Shown one piece after another: positions 23,100 through 30,867 of a DNA stretch of 36,151 nucleotides (position 1 is the first letter of the stretch; every line of letters begins with the position of its first letter). The DNA is taken from the NCBI GenBank assembly GCA_017961575.1, contig JAGCXA010000024.1, positions 1 to 36,151 of the forward strand. Direction: 5' to 3'. Origin of the DNA: Clostridia bacterium (GTDB lineage: Bacteria > Bacillota > Clostridia > Oscillospirales > CAG-272). The translations under genes and the position numbers were made by a program. The notes beneath the pieces were generated by a model. The model saw only the letters and a program-made list of their open reading frames with translations, made no database searches and was not told the origin of the DNA.

Positions 23100-24497
23100 G
23101 TAGACGGGAGCGGAGATGTTCACGTCTTCCGCCACTTCAAGCGTCGCGTCGGCGGGATTGGTGACACGCTCGACCGGCATCTTGAAGTCCTTACCGCAGG
23201 TCACGTTAATATCCGAGATTACGACGTAGGCGGTCTTTCCAGAGACGGCTTTGGTCCTGTTGAGATAGAACGCAACAACGTAAGCGTCACCGTCTTCGTA
23301 CTTGATGCCGCCGTTGCCGTCGGCCTCAGCCGTGAAGAGGTTGCATTCGATCTTAGCCATACCAGTAGTACCGGTGGAAAGTTTGAACGCGGCAACGCCG
23401 TCGACGTAAACGGTCGCGGTCGCAACGTAGTCTTCCTTCTTCGCTTTCGTGCCGGCGGCTTCCGCTTTCAGAGCCGCCTCGTTGATCAGCGCCATATGAA
23501 TGCGGACCTGGATGCGGTGCCAGCCGTACTCGGGGTGCGCCTCATCGGCACCCAAAATGTTCGGATAGTCGGCGTAGGTGGTTCCGGTGCCGCACATCCC
23601 CGCCGGAGTGGTCACTTCTCCGTCGGTGACGGGGGTCGCGAATTTGCCTGTCCATTCGAAACCGCCTGCATATTTACAGTCGCTGTAATCCATATCGTTT
23701 CTTGGCGACCAGTAAAGGACGGGTTCTTTATTGATGCGGGCAGTGACGTAGGGGTTCTGATCCTTGACGGTATACAGATCAAGCATCGTTTCGTTGAAGA
23801 GGACCGAGTACTCGATCAAGAGGTCGTTGCCCATGAAATCTTCGGTTGTCGGATAGAAGTGCTTGTCGCCGAGGATGTCCTTAAAATAGACGCTTTCGGT
23901 CGGATAACCTGCACTGGTCTGATCGGTGCAGGTCAAAACGATCGGCTCGTATTCGAGCACTTCTTTGACATTCTGATGGCAAGCCGTGCATTCGCCGGTG
24001 CGTTCGCCGGTCTGGTGGAACATATTGACTTCTTCGGTCACGGTCCAATGCTCCACGACGTGCTTGGTGGGATCGGGATCGATCGGCAGAACGGTGTCGG
24101 CAACCGGATTGCCGCAGACGGTGCAGTGCTTGGACTTGAAGCCGCCGGCAGAGCAGGTCGGCTCTTTGTCGATCGAGAACTCGTCAGCCGGAGTATGGGC
24201 GAGTTGCGGGATCTCGGTGATCGAGTCGGGGTCCTGCGCGTCGCAGATCGTGCAGTACTTGGACTTGGAGCCGGGGGCGGTGCAGGTCGCCGGGGTGTCG
24301 ACCTCGAATTCTCCCCAGACGTGTTGGCAGACGCCGCTGTTTCCGTCGGTCGTCGCCGGGGTGGTCGCCGGTTCGGTGCTCGCGGGCTTTTTCGGTCCGC
24401 AGGACGCGAACGCGAAGGCGCAGATCACAAGACACAGGATCAGCGCGAGGGTCGGGAGAAGCGAGAGAATCTTGTTCTGACGGGAACGTGTGTACAT
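23082..24497 (-). CDS. Lipoprotein with CxxC units and shared beta-sandwich-like domain (member 1)
   Basis: A 471-residue surface lipoprotein. The signal peptide ends FASC with lipid-accepting Cys33, then a Thr/Pro linker. Residues 57-173 hold three Cys units (HVWGEFEVDTPATC...KYCTIC, EPTC...KHCTVC, TGECTAC), similar to CxxC repeats of clostridial surface proteins. Residues about 205-470 are the domain shared with the three neighbouring genes: DKHFYP, LLIEYSVLFN, YAGGFEWTG, YGWHRIQVRIH, TVYVDGVAAFKL, NVTCGKDF and PVERV. The WHR...YVDG pattern recalls LamG/concanavalin-like lectins. AAGGAGG lies 8 bp before ATG 24497. The first ~14 codons and the leader match the gene at 26572, while the rest of the N-terminus matches the gene at 24924, so this copy is chimeric. 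Confidence 0.75.
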   Translation of the reverse strand: MYTRSRQNKILSLLPTLALILCLVICAFAFASCGPKKPASTEPATTPATTDGNSGVCQHVWGEFEVDTPATCTAPGSKSKYCTICDAQDPDSITEIPQLAHTPADEFSIDKEPTCSAGGFKSKHCTVCGNPVADTVLPIDPDPTKHVVEHWTVTEEVNMFHQTGERTGECTACHQNVKEVLEYEPIVLTCTDQTSAGYPTESVYFKDILGDKHFYPTTEDFMGNDLLIEYSVLFNETMLDLYTVKDQNPYVTARINKEPVLYWSPRNDMDYSDCKYAGGFEWTGKFATPVTDGEVTTPAGMCGTGTTYADYPNILGADEAHPEYGWHRIQVRIHMALINEAALKAEAAGTKAKKEDYVATATVYVDGVAAFKLSTGTTGMAKIECNLFTAEADGNGGIKYEDGDAYVVAFYLNRTKAVSGKTAYVVISDINVTCGKDFKMPVERVTNPADATLEVAEDVNISAPVYFKLAD

Positions 24498-24707
24498 AAT
24501 GGGTTCCTCCTTGTCTGCGTTCGGAAAATTGTCGGTTTTTTTCGGGAACGAACGCTCCTTCCCGTTGCGGCGTTTTGTTACAAGCAAACCTTCCGCCGTT
24601 ATTATTACATTACACCATTTTCGCGAAAAAAGCAATGATTTTCGTGTATTCAGAAGAAAAATAGCATAACGCACAAAAACAGAACGCGATAATTGTGCAA
24701 ACAGTTC
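24445..24707. repeat. ~263-bp direct repeat, leader copy 1
   Basis: Highly similar to 28001-28264. It covers the first codons, ribosome site, untranslated leader, promoter and about 70 bp upstream of the minus-strand lipoprotein gene. A weaker version precedes the gene at 28279 (about 30521-30790). The leader contains two conserved stem candidates (CGGCG...CGCCG and CGGGAA...TTCCCG). It fills most of the gap between 24498 and 24722. Confidence 0.88.
24607..24635 (-). promoter_or_regulatory. Promoter of lipoprotein member 1
   Basis: Minus-strand TTGCTT (24630-24635), a 17-bp spacer and TAATGT (24607-24612). Same position as the promoter in the duplicated leader at 28163. Confidence 0.65.
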
Positions 24708-24722
24708 GATAAAAATCCGCCA

Positions 24723-24941
24723 TCCGTTTTTTTCGCCGCCCGGATCACGTTCGGGCGCAGAACGGGCGAATGAAAGGGAACCCCGGACGCGAATCGCGTC
24801 CGGGGTTCTTGTTTCCGCCGGCGCGGAACTGTGCTCGCGCGCGGAGGGATCCGGGGCTGCCGGACGCGGAAATAGGAGGAAAACCGCCTCCGTCAACCCC
24901 GGGAGTTTACGTTAAAAACGGGATCAGTCGGCGAGTTTGAA
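24723..24941. repeat. 219-bp direct repeat, copy B
   Basis: Partner of 22881-23099. It contains the last codons and 3' region of the gene at 24924. Its hairpin (24779-24807, perfect arms with an AAT loop) is a candidate terminator downstream of that gene. The rest of 24498-24923 is the leader repeat; no gene is seen. Confidence 0.9.
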
Positions 24942-26342
24942 CCAGATCGCCGCCGGGCAGGTCACGTCGTCGGTCGTGTCGTCCGGGGTGTCCATATCGT
25001 CGAGGGTGAAGGTCGACGCGACGGGCGAAGCGACCTTCTCAACCGACTGAACGAAGGTCTGACCGCAGGAGTAGTTCACGTCGGTGTCGACCCAATACGC
25101 GGTGGTGTCGGCTTTCGGTTTGTTCGAGTCGAAGAGGAGCGCGAAGACGTACACGCCGGCGCCGGCGTTGTCCTCGTAGGTGACGCCGCCTACTCCGTCG
25201 GACTTGACGGAATAGAGGTAGTTCGTAGACTGGTAGTTGGTTTTGTCGTTCCCGCCGAGACCGGAAAGTTTTGAAACGGGGACGCCGTCGATGTAGAGCG
25301 TGACGACGACGTCGTAAACCGCCGCGGTCGCGCCGGTCGTGTCCTCCGCCACCGCGCTCAGGTTGGTTACGATCTGATGGACGCGGATACCGACGCGGTG
25401 CCAGCCCCATTCGGGATTGTTCTGATCGGCGCCGCCGAGATTCGGATAGGAACTGTAACTGTCACCGGACATGGGCGGGGACGTGACTTCTCCGTCCGAG
25501 TAGGGCGACATATTCCCCGTCGTCTCAAAGCTGCCGGCGTATTTGCAGTCGGAGCCCGTGACGTTGTCCGTCGGAGAAAAGTAACACACGCTGGTCTGCG
25601 ACGTGCCGCTGGAGGCGGCGAAGCGGCACGTGATGTAGGGCTTGGTCGAGCCGTTCAGGTTCAAGAGGGTATTGTTCCAGAGGACCGAATACTCGATCAG
25701 AAGATCGTTGCCGAGGTTGCCGTTCGATTCATCGGGGTAGAAGTGTTCTTCACCCTGAACCTCGGAGAGAAGCTTTCTGTTCTGGTGTCTCGACGAGGAA
25801 GCGGTAAACGCGGTGGCGCTGAGCGTAAGGACAGCGTCTTCCTCCTGCATCTGTTGGCAGATCGTGCATTCGCCGGTGCGGTGCACGTTGGGGGTTAGCA
25901 GCGTCGGGGTAGCCGACCACGTCTCCACGTTGTGCTTGGTGGGATCGGGGTCGAGGGGTTCGACGGTGTCGGCGACCGGATTACCGCAGACGACGCAGTG
26001 CTTGGACTTGAAGCCGCCTTCCATGCAGGTCGGCTCTTTGTCGATCGTGAACTCGTCTGCCGGAGTATGGGCGAGCTGCGGGATCTCGGTGATCGAGTCG
26101 GGATCCCGCGCGTCGCAGATCGTGCAGTACTTGGACTTGACGCCGGGGGCGGTGCAGGACGCCGGGGTATCGACCTCAAATTCGCCCCAGACGTGTTGGC
26201 AGACGCCGCTGTTTCCGTCGGTCGTCTTCGGGGTGGTCACCGCTTCGGTGCTCGCGGGCTTTTTCGGTCCGCAGGACGCGAACGCGAAGGCGCAGATCAC
26301 AAGACACAGGATCAGCGCAAGGGTAACGTAGATTCTTTTCAT
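24924..26342 (-). CDS. Lipoprotein with CxxC units and shared beta-sandwich-like domain (member 2)
   Basis: A 472-residue lipoprotein. The signal peptide MKRIYVTLALILCLVICAF leads to FASC (Cys24). It has the same linker and three CxxC units as member 1 (about residues 48-165), nearly identical in the first two. The C-terminal shared domain (about 200-472) is more divergent: EHFYP, LLIEYSVLWNNTL, YAGSFETTG, GWHRVGIRVHQ, TLYIDGVPVSKLSG, YSCGQTF and VEKV. AAGGAG lies 7 bp before ATG 26342. It has no promoter of its own in the 65-bp gap, so it is probably transcribed with the 43-codon gene and the gene at 26572. Ligand or enzymatic role unknown; the lectin-like reading is inference. Confidence 0.75.
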   Translation of the reverse strand: MKRIYVTLALILCLVICAFAFASCGPKKPASTEAVTTPKTTDGNSGVCQHVWGEFEVDTPASCTAPGVKSKYCTICDARDPDSITEIPQLAHTPADEFTIDKEPTCMEGGFKSKHCVVCGNPVADTVEPLDPDPTKHNVETWSATPTLLTPNVHRTGECTICQQMQEEDAVLTLSATAFTASSSRHQNRKLLSEVQGEEHFYPDESNGNLGNDLLIEYSVLWNNTLLNLNGSTKPYITCRFAASSGTSQTSVCYFSPTDNVTGSDCKYAGSFETTGNMSPYSDGEVTSPPMSGDSYSSYPNLGGADQNNPEWGWHRVGIRVHQIVTNLSAVAEDTTGATAAVYDVVVTLYIDGVPVSKLSGLGGNDKTNYQSTNYLYSVKSDGVGGVTYEDNAGAGVYVFALLFDSNKPKADTTAYWVDTDVNYSCGQTFVQSVEKVASPVASTFTLDDMDTPDDTTDDVTCPAAIWFKLAD

Positions 26343-26407
26343 GGCATATCTCCTTATTATTGTTGTTCCGGGCGTATCCCGGAGTAAAAACGGGGTCGGT
26401 TTTTGCA

Positions 26408-26539
26408 TCAGCTCAGTTGGTTGAAGTTGAATTCGTCCCAATCGTTCTCTCCGAGCGAACCGCCCGAGGTGATCAGCAGATCGCGGTCGAGCAAGACGAT
26501 CTCGATCTCTGCGGGCGCGTAGATCTTCTTTTCGTTCAT
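26408..26539 (-). CDS. 43-residue acidic small protein of unknown function
   Basis: Starts MNEKKIYAPAEIEIVLLDRD, continues through LLITSGGSLGENDWDEF and ends NFNQLS. AAAGGAG lies 8 bp before the ATG, as good as any ribosome site in the window. It starts 32 bp after the stop of the gene at 26572 and stops 65 bp before member 2, on the same strand. The layout (charged N-terminus, Pro, EIEIVLL strand, D-x-x-x-TSGGS, acidic aromatic tail) resembles short clostridial proteins often found beside secreted proteins or peptide-maturation genes, whose role is unknown. A modified-peptide precursor, a secretion or anchoring helper or a regulator are possibilities; no maturase is adjacent. Confidence 0.6.
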   Translation of the reverse strand: MNEKKIYAPAEIEIVLLDRDLLITSGGSLGENDWDEFNFNQLS

Positions 26540-26571
26540 TTCGGTTTCTCCTTTCGGTCAAACGTCGTTTA

Positions 26572-28053
26572 TCAGTTGATGGTGAAATACGCCGGAGCGG
26601 GGATCTCGACGCCGCCGTCGGCGCGCGTGACGTAGGTCGCGGCGGCGGGGGAGTCTACACGGGTCACGCTCTGCGCGAAGGTTCTTCCGCAGGAGACCGA
26701 GTAGTCGCCGTAAACGAGGTAGCCGACCCCGCTGTTCTTTTTCGCGATCTGCGAGTTGAATCCGTACAGAATGCTGTCGTCCGCGATGTCGGTGTAGGTG
26801 ATTCCGTCCGCGCCGTCGTTTGCCGCCGTGAACAGAAGGGATCCGGCAGGGCTCGCGCCGGTCTCGGAGAGTTTCGAGACCTGAACGCCGTCAATGTAAA
26901 CCACCGAGTACATATAGTAAACGGCGCTCGCACCGGACGCCACCGCCGCGGCGTTCGTCAGTTCCTGATGTACGCGGATCTGGACGCGGTGCCAGCCCCA
27001 TTCGGGATTCTCCCGATCGGCGCCGCCGATGTTCGGGTAATCCGCCCAAGCGCCCGAACTGCCGCACATTCCGGCGGACGTACCGTCCTCCGGCGTTCCG
27101 AACGCGCCCCACTCGAAACCGCCCATAAACGGACAGTCGCTGCCCTTGGCGCCGTCCTGATAGGACATCCAGGCGAGAACCGTCGTGCCGCCGCCGCTCT
27201 TGTTCGTGATCCGCGAGTCAAGCGTCTGATTCCCGCCGGATTTGTTGAAGTTCTGCAGCGTGTCGTTCCAGAGAAGCGAGTACTCGACGAGCAGGTCGTT
27301 GCCCAGCCCTCCGTTCGATTCGTCGGGGTAGAAGTGCTTTCCGCCGTCGAGGATCTCCCCGAAGGTGACCGAGCGCTTTTCCTGCGAGCTCGTGGAGGTC
27401 GACGTGGTATACTTCTTTTCGACGATCGACGTCGTGATCTCGGTCACGCCGTCAAGATTGCATCCGTCGCAATGCCCGGTCTTGGAGCCGTCCCCGAAGA
27501 TCGTGGCGGGAACCGAGGAGACCGGTTCGCCGGCGATCTCATGCAGGTGTCCGGCGGCGCCGCAAACGGTCAGCGACGCGGCGTCTCCGTAGCGGGTGCC
27601 AAGACCGTCGGTGACGAAGGGACGGACGTAGAGCGCGCCGTCAAAGTAGGCGTGCGGAACGTCGGTCATCCTGATCGCTGCCCAATGGCGTCCGGGATCC
27701 GCCGTCAGCGTGTCGCCGTCGGCGACGATGCTGGAATAGACGGCGGTGACCGCTTGCTTGTAGCAGGCGTCTCCGTCGATCTCCGGAGCGGCGTTGGTCT
27801 TCGAGAAGACGAAGCCGACCTCGGTGTAGTCGAGCGAGCCGACGGTGAAGACGAACCGGAGATCGGTGTCTTCGTCGCCGGCGAGGTCAAGCGCCGTGAG
27901 AGTCTGGACGCCGAAGTCCTCGATCTCCCCGTCGTTCGCCGGCGTCGCGTCCGCCGAGACGGCGACCGGCAGGAAAGCCGCGAAGAGAAAACTCAGCATC
28001 GCGAGGGTCAGGAGAAGCGAGAGGATCTTGTTCTGACGGGTATGTGCGTGCAT
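26572..28053 (-). CDS. Secreted protein with shared beta-sandwich-like domain (member 3)
   Basis: A 493-residue exported protein. The signal peptide (RQNKILSLLLTLAMLSFLF) ends at an Ala-x-Ala type site (VSA-DA, about residue 35); no lipobox Cys. An N-terminal module (about 40-190) with RFVFTVGSLDYTEVGFVFS, YSSIVADGD and YVRPFVTDGLGTRYGDAA recurs in the gene at 28279 and in clostridial surface proteins. A short CxxC (HCDGC) links to the shared C-terminal domain (about 225-493): GKHFYP, LLVEYSLLWNDTL, MGGFEWG, GWHRVQIRVHQ, VVYIDGVQVSKLSE, VSCGRTF and VTRV. AAGGAGG precedes ATG 28053; the promoter is in the leader repeat. First gene of an apparent three-gene unit with the 43-residue gene and member 2. 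Confidence 0.78.
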   Translation of the reverse strand: MHAHTRQNKILSLLLTLAMLSFLFAAFLPVAVSADATPANDGEIEDFGVQTLTALDLAGDEDTDLRFVFTVGSLDYTEVGFVFSKTNAAPEIDGDACYKQAVTAVYSSIVADGDTLTADPGRHWAAIRMTDVPHAYFDGALYVRPFVTDGLGTRYGDAASLTVCGAAGHLHEIAGEPVSSVPATIFGDGSKTGHCDGCNLDGVTEITTSIVEKKYTTSTSTSSQEKRSVTFGEILDGGKHFYPDESNGGLGNDLLVEYSLLWNDTLQNFNKSGGNQTLDSRITNKSGGGTTVLAWMSYQDGAKGSDCPFMGGFEWGAFGTPEDGTSAGMCGSSGAWADYPNIGGADRENPEWGWHRVQIRVHQELTNAAAVASGASAVYYMYSVVYIDGVQVSKLSETGASPAGSLLFTAANDGADGITYTDIADDSILYGFNSQIAKKNSGVGYLVYGDYSVSCGRTFAQSVTRVDSPAAATYVTRADGGVEIPAPAYFTIN

Positions 28054-28264
28054 AACGGGTTCCTCCTTGTCTGCGTTCGGAAAATAGTCGGTTTTTTGCG
28101 GGAACGAACGCTCCTTCCCGTTGCGGCGTTTTGTCACAAGCAAACCTTCCGCCGTTGTCATTATCTTACACCATTTTTGTAAAAAAAGCAACGGTTTTCA
28201 TATTTTCGGAATAAAAAACAGCATAACGCACAAAAACAAAATGCGATAATTGTGCAAACCGTTC
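28001..28264. repeat. ~263-bp direct repeat, leader copy 2
   Basis: Partner of 24445-24707, covering the start, leader and promoter of the gene at 26572. On the minus strand, upstream of the -35, there is a GCACAA...TTGTGC inverted pair (within about 28220-28258) that is kept in copy 1; the gene at 28279 has TGCAC repeats in the same place. This is a candidate activator site. Confidence 0.85.
28163..28191 (-). promoter_or_regulatory. Promoter of member 3 and downstream genes
   Basis: Minus-strand TTGCTT (28186-28191), a 17-bp spacer and TAAGAT (28163-28168), giving a leader of about 100 nt. Confidence 0.7.
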
Positions 28265-28278
28265 AGCAGAAAGCCGTC

Positions 28279-30573
28279 TTACCGGAGAATGATCTTCGCC
28301 ATGATCGGAATATGGTCGGAGGGGTACTTGCCGTCGGTATCGATGGGATTGTCGACGACCGTATAGTACGCCGCGTCGATTTTCCCCTTGGTCAGAATAT
28401 AGTCGAAGACGTATTCCTCGCGTACAGAACGGCTGCTCTTTACGATCGTTCCGCCGACGTCTCCCTTGACGTTCGCTTCTTTGCAGGTCATCTCAAAACC
28501 GCCGTCCTCGAAAACCGTCATATTGACCTTGCCCTGACCGCCCTTATAATGCGAGTTCATATCGCCCATCACGATCTGGTCGGGGTAGGTCGCCCTCTGC
28601 GTTTCCAGCCACGCGAGCAGCGCGCGGATCTCGTAGCGGCGGAGTTTGTCGTCCTCTTCGTGCCCTGCGCCGGTGCCGCCGTAGTGCAGATGCGCGCTGA
28701 CGACGAGAATCTTTTTCCCGCTTGATTTCTCTTGTAGAACGGCGTAGTGAAAGATGCGATCGACATTGGCGACGTCCGGATCCGCGTCCTCGTCGTTGGG
28801 TACGCCGAGATCGATTGCCGTCTGCCGGAAGGTCTTGGTCCCCTCGGCGAGTTTGGTGAACTTGCTTGTTTTATAGAAGATCTCGTTCTTCTCGAAATTG
28901 TATCTGCCGGTATATCCGCCCTCCAGCCGGGTGTAGCCGCCCGCCGCCGCGAGCGCGTTGAGGGTGTCGTCCCAACCGTGTTCGGTTTTCTGGTTGACTT
29001 CCTGCAAGCCGACGATATCGGGGGATTCCGAGAGGATCGTTTCGGCGACCTTCGCGGGATCTCTGCCGTCCCAGCCGCCGTCGTAGACCTCGATATTGTA
29101 ACTCATTACCGAGATCAGAGGGGGGAGACTGTCGTCGGTGACGATCCGATAATATACGGGGGCGAAGATCGCTTTCTTATCCTCGGCGCGGTAGTACGAC
29201 GTCGCGGGATAATCGACGTGCTCCACCGGCTGCACGAAACTGTGCCCGCAGGTCGCGTATGCGTCGGCAAAAACGCAGTAAGCGGCGTTGCTGTTGCTCG
29301 TCCCCTGGTATTTCATCCGGTAGATATAAACGTATCGGTCGGACGCGATATCGGTATAGGTGATCCCGCCTTCTCCGTCGGACTGCGCCGTGTACAGTTT
29401 CATATCGTAACCGTTATCCGTATTGTCGGTCGCGCACAAAACCGAGACGAGGTTTCCGTCGATATAAAGGGAGGAGGTCAGGTAATATTCGGCGTCCGCG
29501 CCGCCCTTGACGGCGTCGACGTTGGTCACTTCCTCGTGGTACCGAATGCCGATCCGGTGCCAGCCGGACTCGCAGCCGTTGTCCTCGTGATCGGGATCAA
29601 GCGCGACCGAGCCGCCGACGTGCGGGTAATTCGCAAACAGGGAGGCGTCGCCGCCGTAGGGCGGGACCATATCCGGGAAGAGCCCCGGATCCTCCGCCGC
29701 GACGGTCGAGAAGTTCCCCGCGTCCTCAAAGCCGCCGGCGGACGTGCAGGAACTGCCGGTAACGTTATCGCAGGGGCTCCAGTAACAGAGGGGCTTGTTT
29801 TTCGACAGATCTTCGTTGCCGATGGTCGACACCACGTAGGGTTTGTTCGAGGCGTTCAGTCTGTTCAGATGTTTGTTGAACAAAACCGAATACTCAACGT
29901 ACAGATCGTTGCCGGAGGGATTCTCCTGCGTCGGATGAAAGGTCTTCGCCCCGGATTGCAGCACGTCGGTATAGATGTTCCGTTTGTCCTCGATCTTCGC
30001 GGAGGAACTCGTCGTGCCGGATTTTTTGCCGATCGCTTCCCGAACCTTTTCGCCGCTTTCGCGATTGATCGCGTAGGGGTTGGTTTTCACCGCGTCGGAA
30101 TAGCGCGTTCCCGCCCCGTCGGTCACGAAAGCGCGGACGTAGATCCAGCCGCAGAACTCGTCCTGCGGAATATTGGTCATCTTGACGGCGATCCACCAAC
30201 GTCCGTCGGGCGCGGGGATCGTTTCCCCGTCTGCGACGATCGAACTGTACGCGGCGGTCGCCTCAACCGTATAGCAGCCGTCTGCGCCGACTTCGGGGGT
30301 CTCAACGCCGCCGTAACTCTCAAACGAGAATACGAAGCCCGCCTTGGTGTAATCGAGCGATCCGATCGTAAAGACGAACCGCACCGCGGTCGTCGGATGC
30401 GCGACCGCGAAGTCCGCGGACGCTTGGCAACCGAAGTCCTCGATCTCCCCGTCGTTCGCCGGCGTCGCGTCCGCCGAGACGGCGACCGGCAGGAAAGCCG
30501 CGAAGAGAAAACTCAACATCGCGAGGATCAGGAGAAGCGAGAGAATCTTGTTCTGACGGGAACGTGCGCGCAT
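28279..30573 (-). CDS. Secreted shared-domain protein fused to an endonuclease/exonuclease/phosphatase domain (member 4)
   Basis: A 764-residue exported protein. The signal peptide and N-terminal module (about 1-190; RFVFTIGSLDYTKAGFVFS, YVRAFVTDGAGTRYSDA) match member 3. The shared domain (about 210-480) has FHPT, LYVEYSVLFNKHL, SGWHRIGIRYHEE, LYIDGNLVSVL and ATCGHSF. Residues about 485-764 are an EEP (DNase I/exonuclease III/sphingomyelinase-type) domain with MSYNIEV, GLQEVNQ, NEIFYK, VVSAHLHYGG, MGDMNSH, VFDYIL and PSDHIPI, so all metal and catalytic positions look intact. It should hydrolyse an extracellular phosphodiester or phosphomonoester (nucleic acid, phospholipid or phosphorylated glycan). 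AAGGAGG lies 10 bp before ATG 30573; promoter at 30676. Confidence 0.85.
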   Translation of the reverse strand: MRARSRQNKILSLLLILAMLSFLFAAFLPVAVSADATPANDGEIEDFGCQASADFAVAHPTTAVRFVFTIGSLDYTKAGFVFSFESYGGVETPEVGADGCYTVEATAAYSSIVADGETIPAPDGRWWIAVKMTNIPQDEFCGWIYVRAFVTDGAGTRYSDAVKTNPYAINRESGEKVREAIGKKSGTTSSSAKIEDKRNIYTDVLQSGAKTFHPTQENPSGNDLYVEYSVLFNKHLNRLNASNKPYVVSTIGNEDLSKNKPLCYWSPCDNVTGSSCTSAGGFEDAGNFSTVAAEDPGLFPDMVPPYGGDASLFANYPHVGGSVALDPDHEDNGCESGWHRIGIRYHEEVTNVDAVKGGADAEYYLTSSLYIDGNLVSVLCATDNTDNGYDMKLYTAQSDGEGGITYTDIASDRYVYIYRMKYQGTSNSNAAYCVFADAYATCGHSFVQPVEHVDYPATSYYRAEDKKAIFAPVYYRIVTDDSLPPLISVMSYNIEVYDGGWDGRDPAKVAETILSESPDIVGLQEVNQKTEHGWDDTLNALAAAGGYTRLEGGYTGRYNFEKNEIFYKTSKFTKLAEGTKTFRQTAIDLGVPNDEDADPDVANVDRIFHYAVLQEKSSGKKILVVSAHLHYGGTGAGHEEDDKLRRYEIRALLAWLETQRATYPDQIVMGDMNSHYKGGQGKVNMTVFEDGGFEMTCKEANVKGDVGGTIVKSSRSVREEYVFDYILTKGKIDAAYYTVVDNPIDTDGKYPSDHIPIMAKIILR

Positions 30574-30675
30574 AGGACGGAATCCTCCTTGTCTGCGTTT
30601 TTTAAAAGATTGTCGGGGGAACGATCCTCCCCGATTCGGCGTTTCGTCGCAAGCGAACCGATCGCCGTTGCCTCC

Positions 30676-30704
30676 ATTATAATCCTTTTTTGTAAAAAAC
30701 GCAA
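30676..30704 (-). promoter_or_regulatory. Promoter of member 4
   Basis: Minus-strand TTGCGT (30699-30704), a 17-bp spacer and TATAAT (30676-30681). It precedes a ~100-nt leader that keeps CGGCG...CGCCG and CGGGG...CCCCG stem candidates although the sequence differs from the other leaders. The 294-bp gap 30574-30867 holds this leader, the promoter and the terminator at 30813. Confidence 0.8.
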
Positions 30705-30812
30705 TAAAAATTGAGTTTCCAAAAACAAAAACAGCGATGTGCATAAAAACAAGTGCAAAAAATTGTGCATATAAAACAACGCGCGTTTTTTGTAAAGGAA
30801 CGCGCGAACTGC

Positions 30813-30846
30813 AAAAAAATGCGCCCCCGCCTTGTCGGCGGGAGCG
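30813..30846 (-). terminator. Terminator of the PHP-GH39-toroid operon
   Basis: An 11-bp GC-rich stem with one mismatch (30821-30846), followed on the minus strand by ATTTTTTT. A second short inverted repeat (about 30849-30867) lies between it and the stop codon. Confidence 0.85.
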
Positions 30847-30867
30847 CCCGGATCTCGGCGATCCGGT

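Noticed and set aside
24498..24896. An N-terminal extension of lipoprotein member 1 by 133 codons
   Set aside because: It would place the signal peptide internally and read through the promoter and repeat; AAGGAGG before ATG 24497 marks the start.
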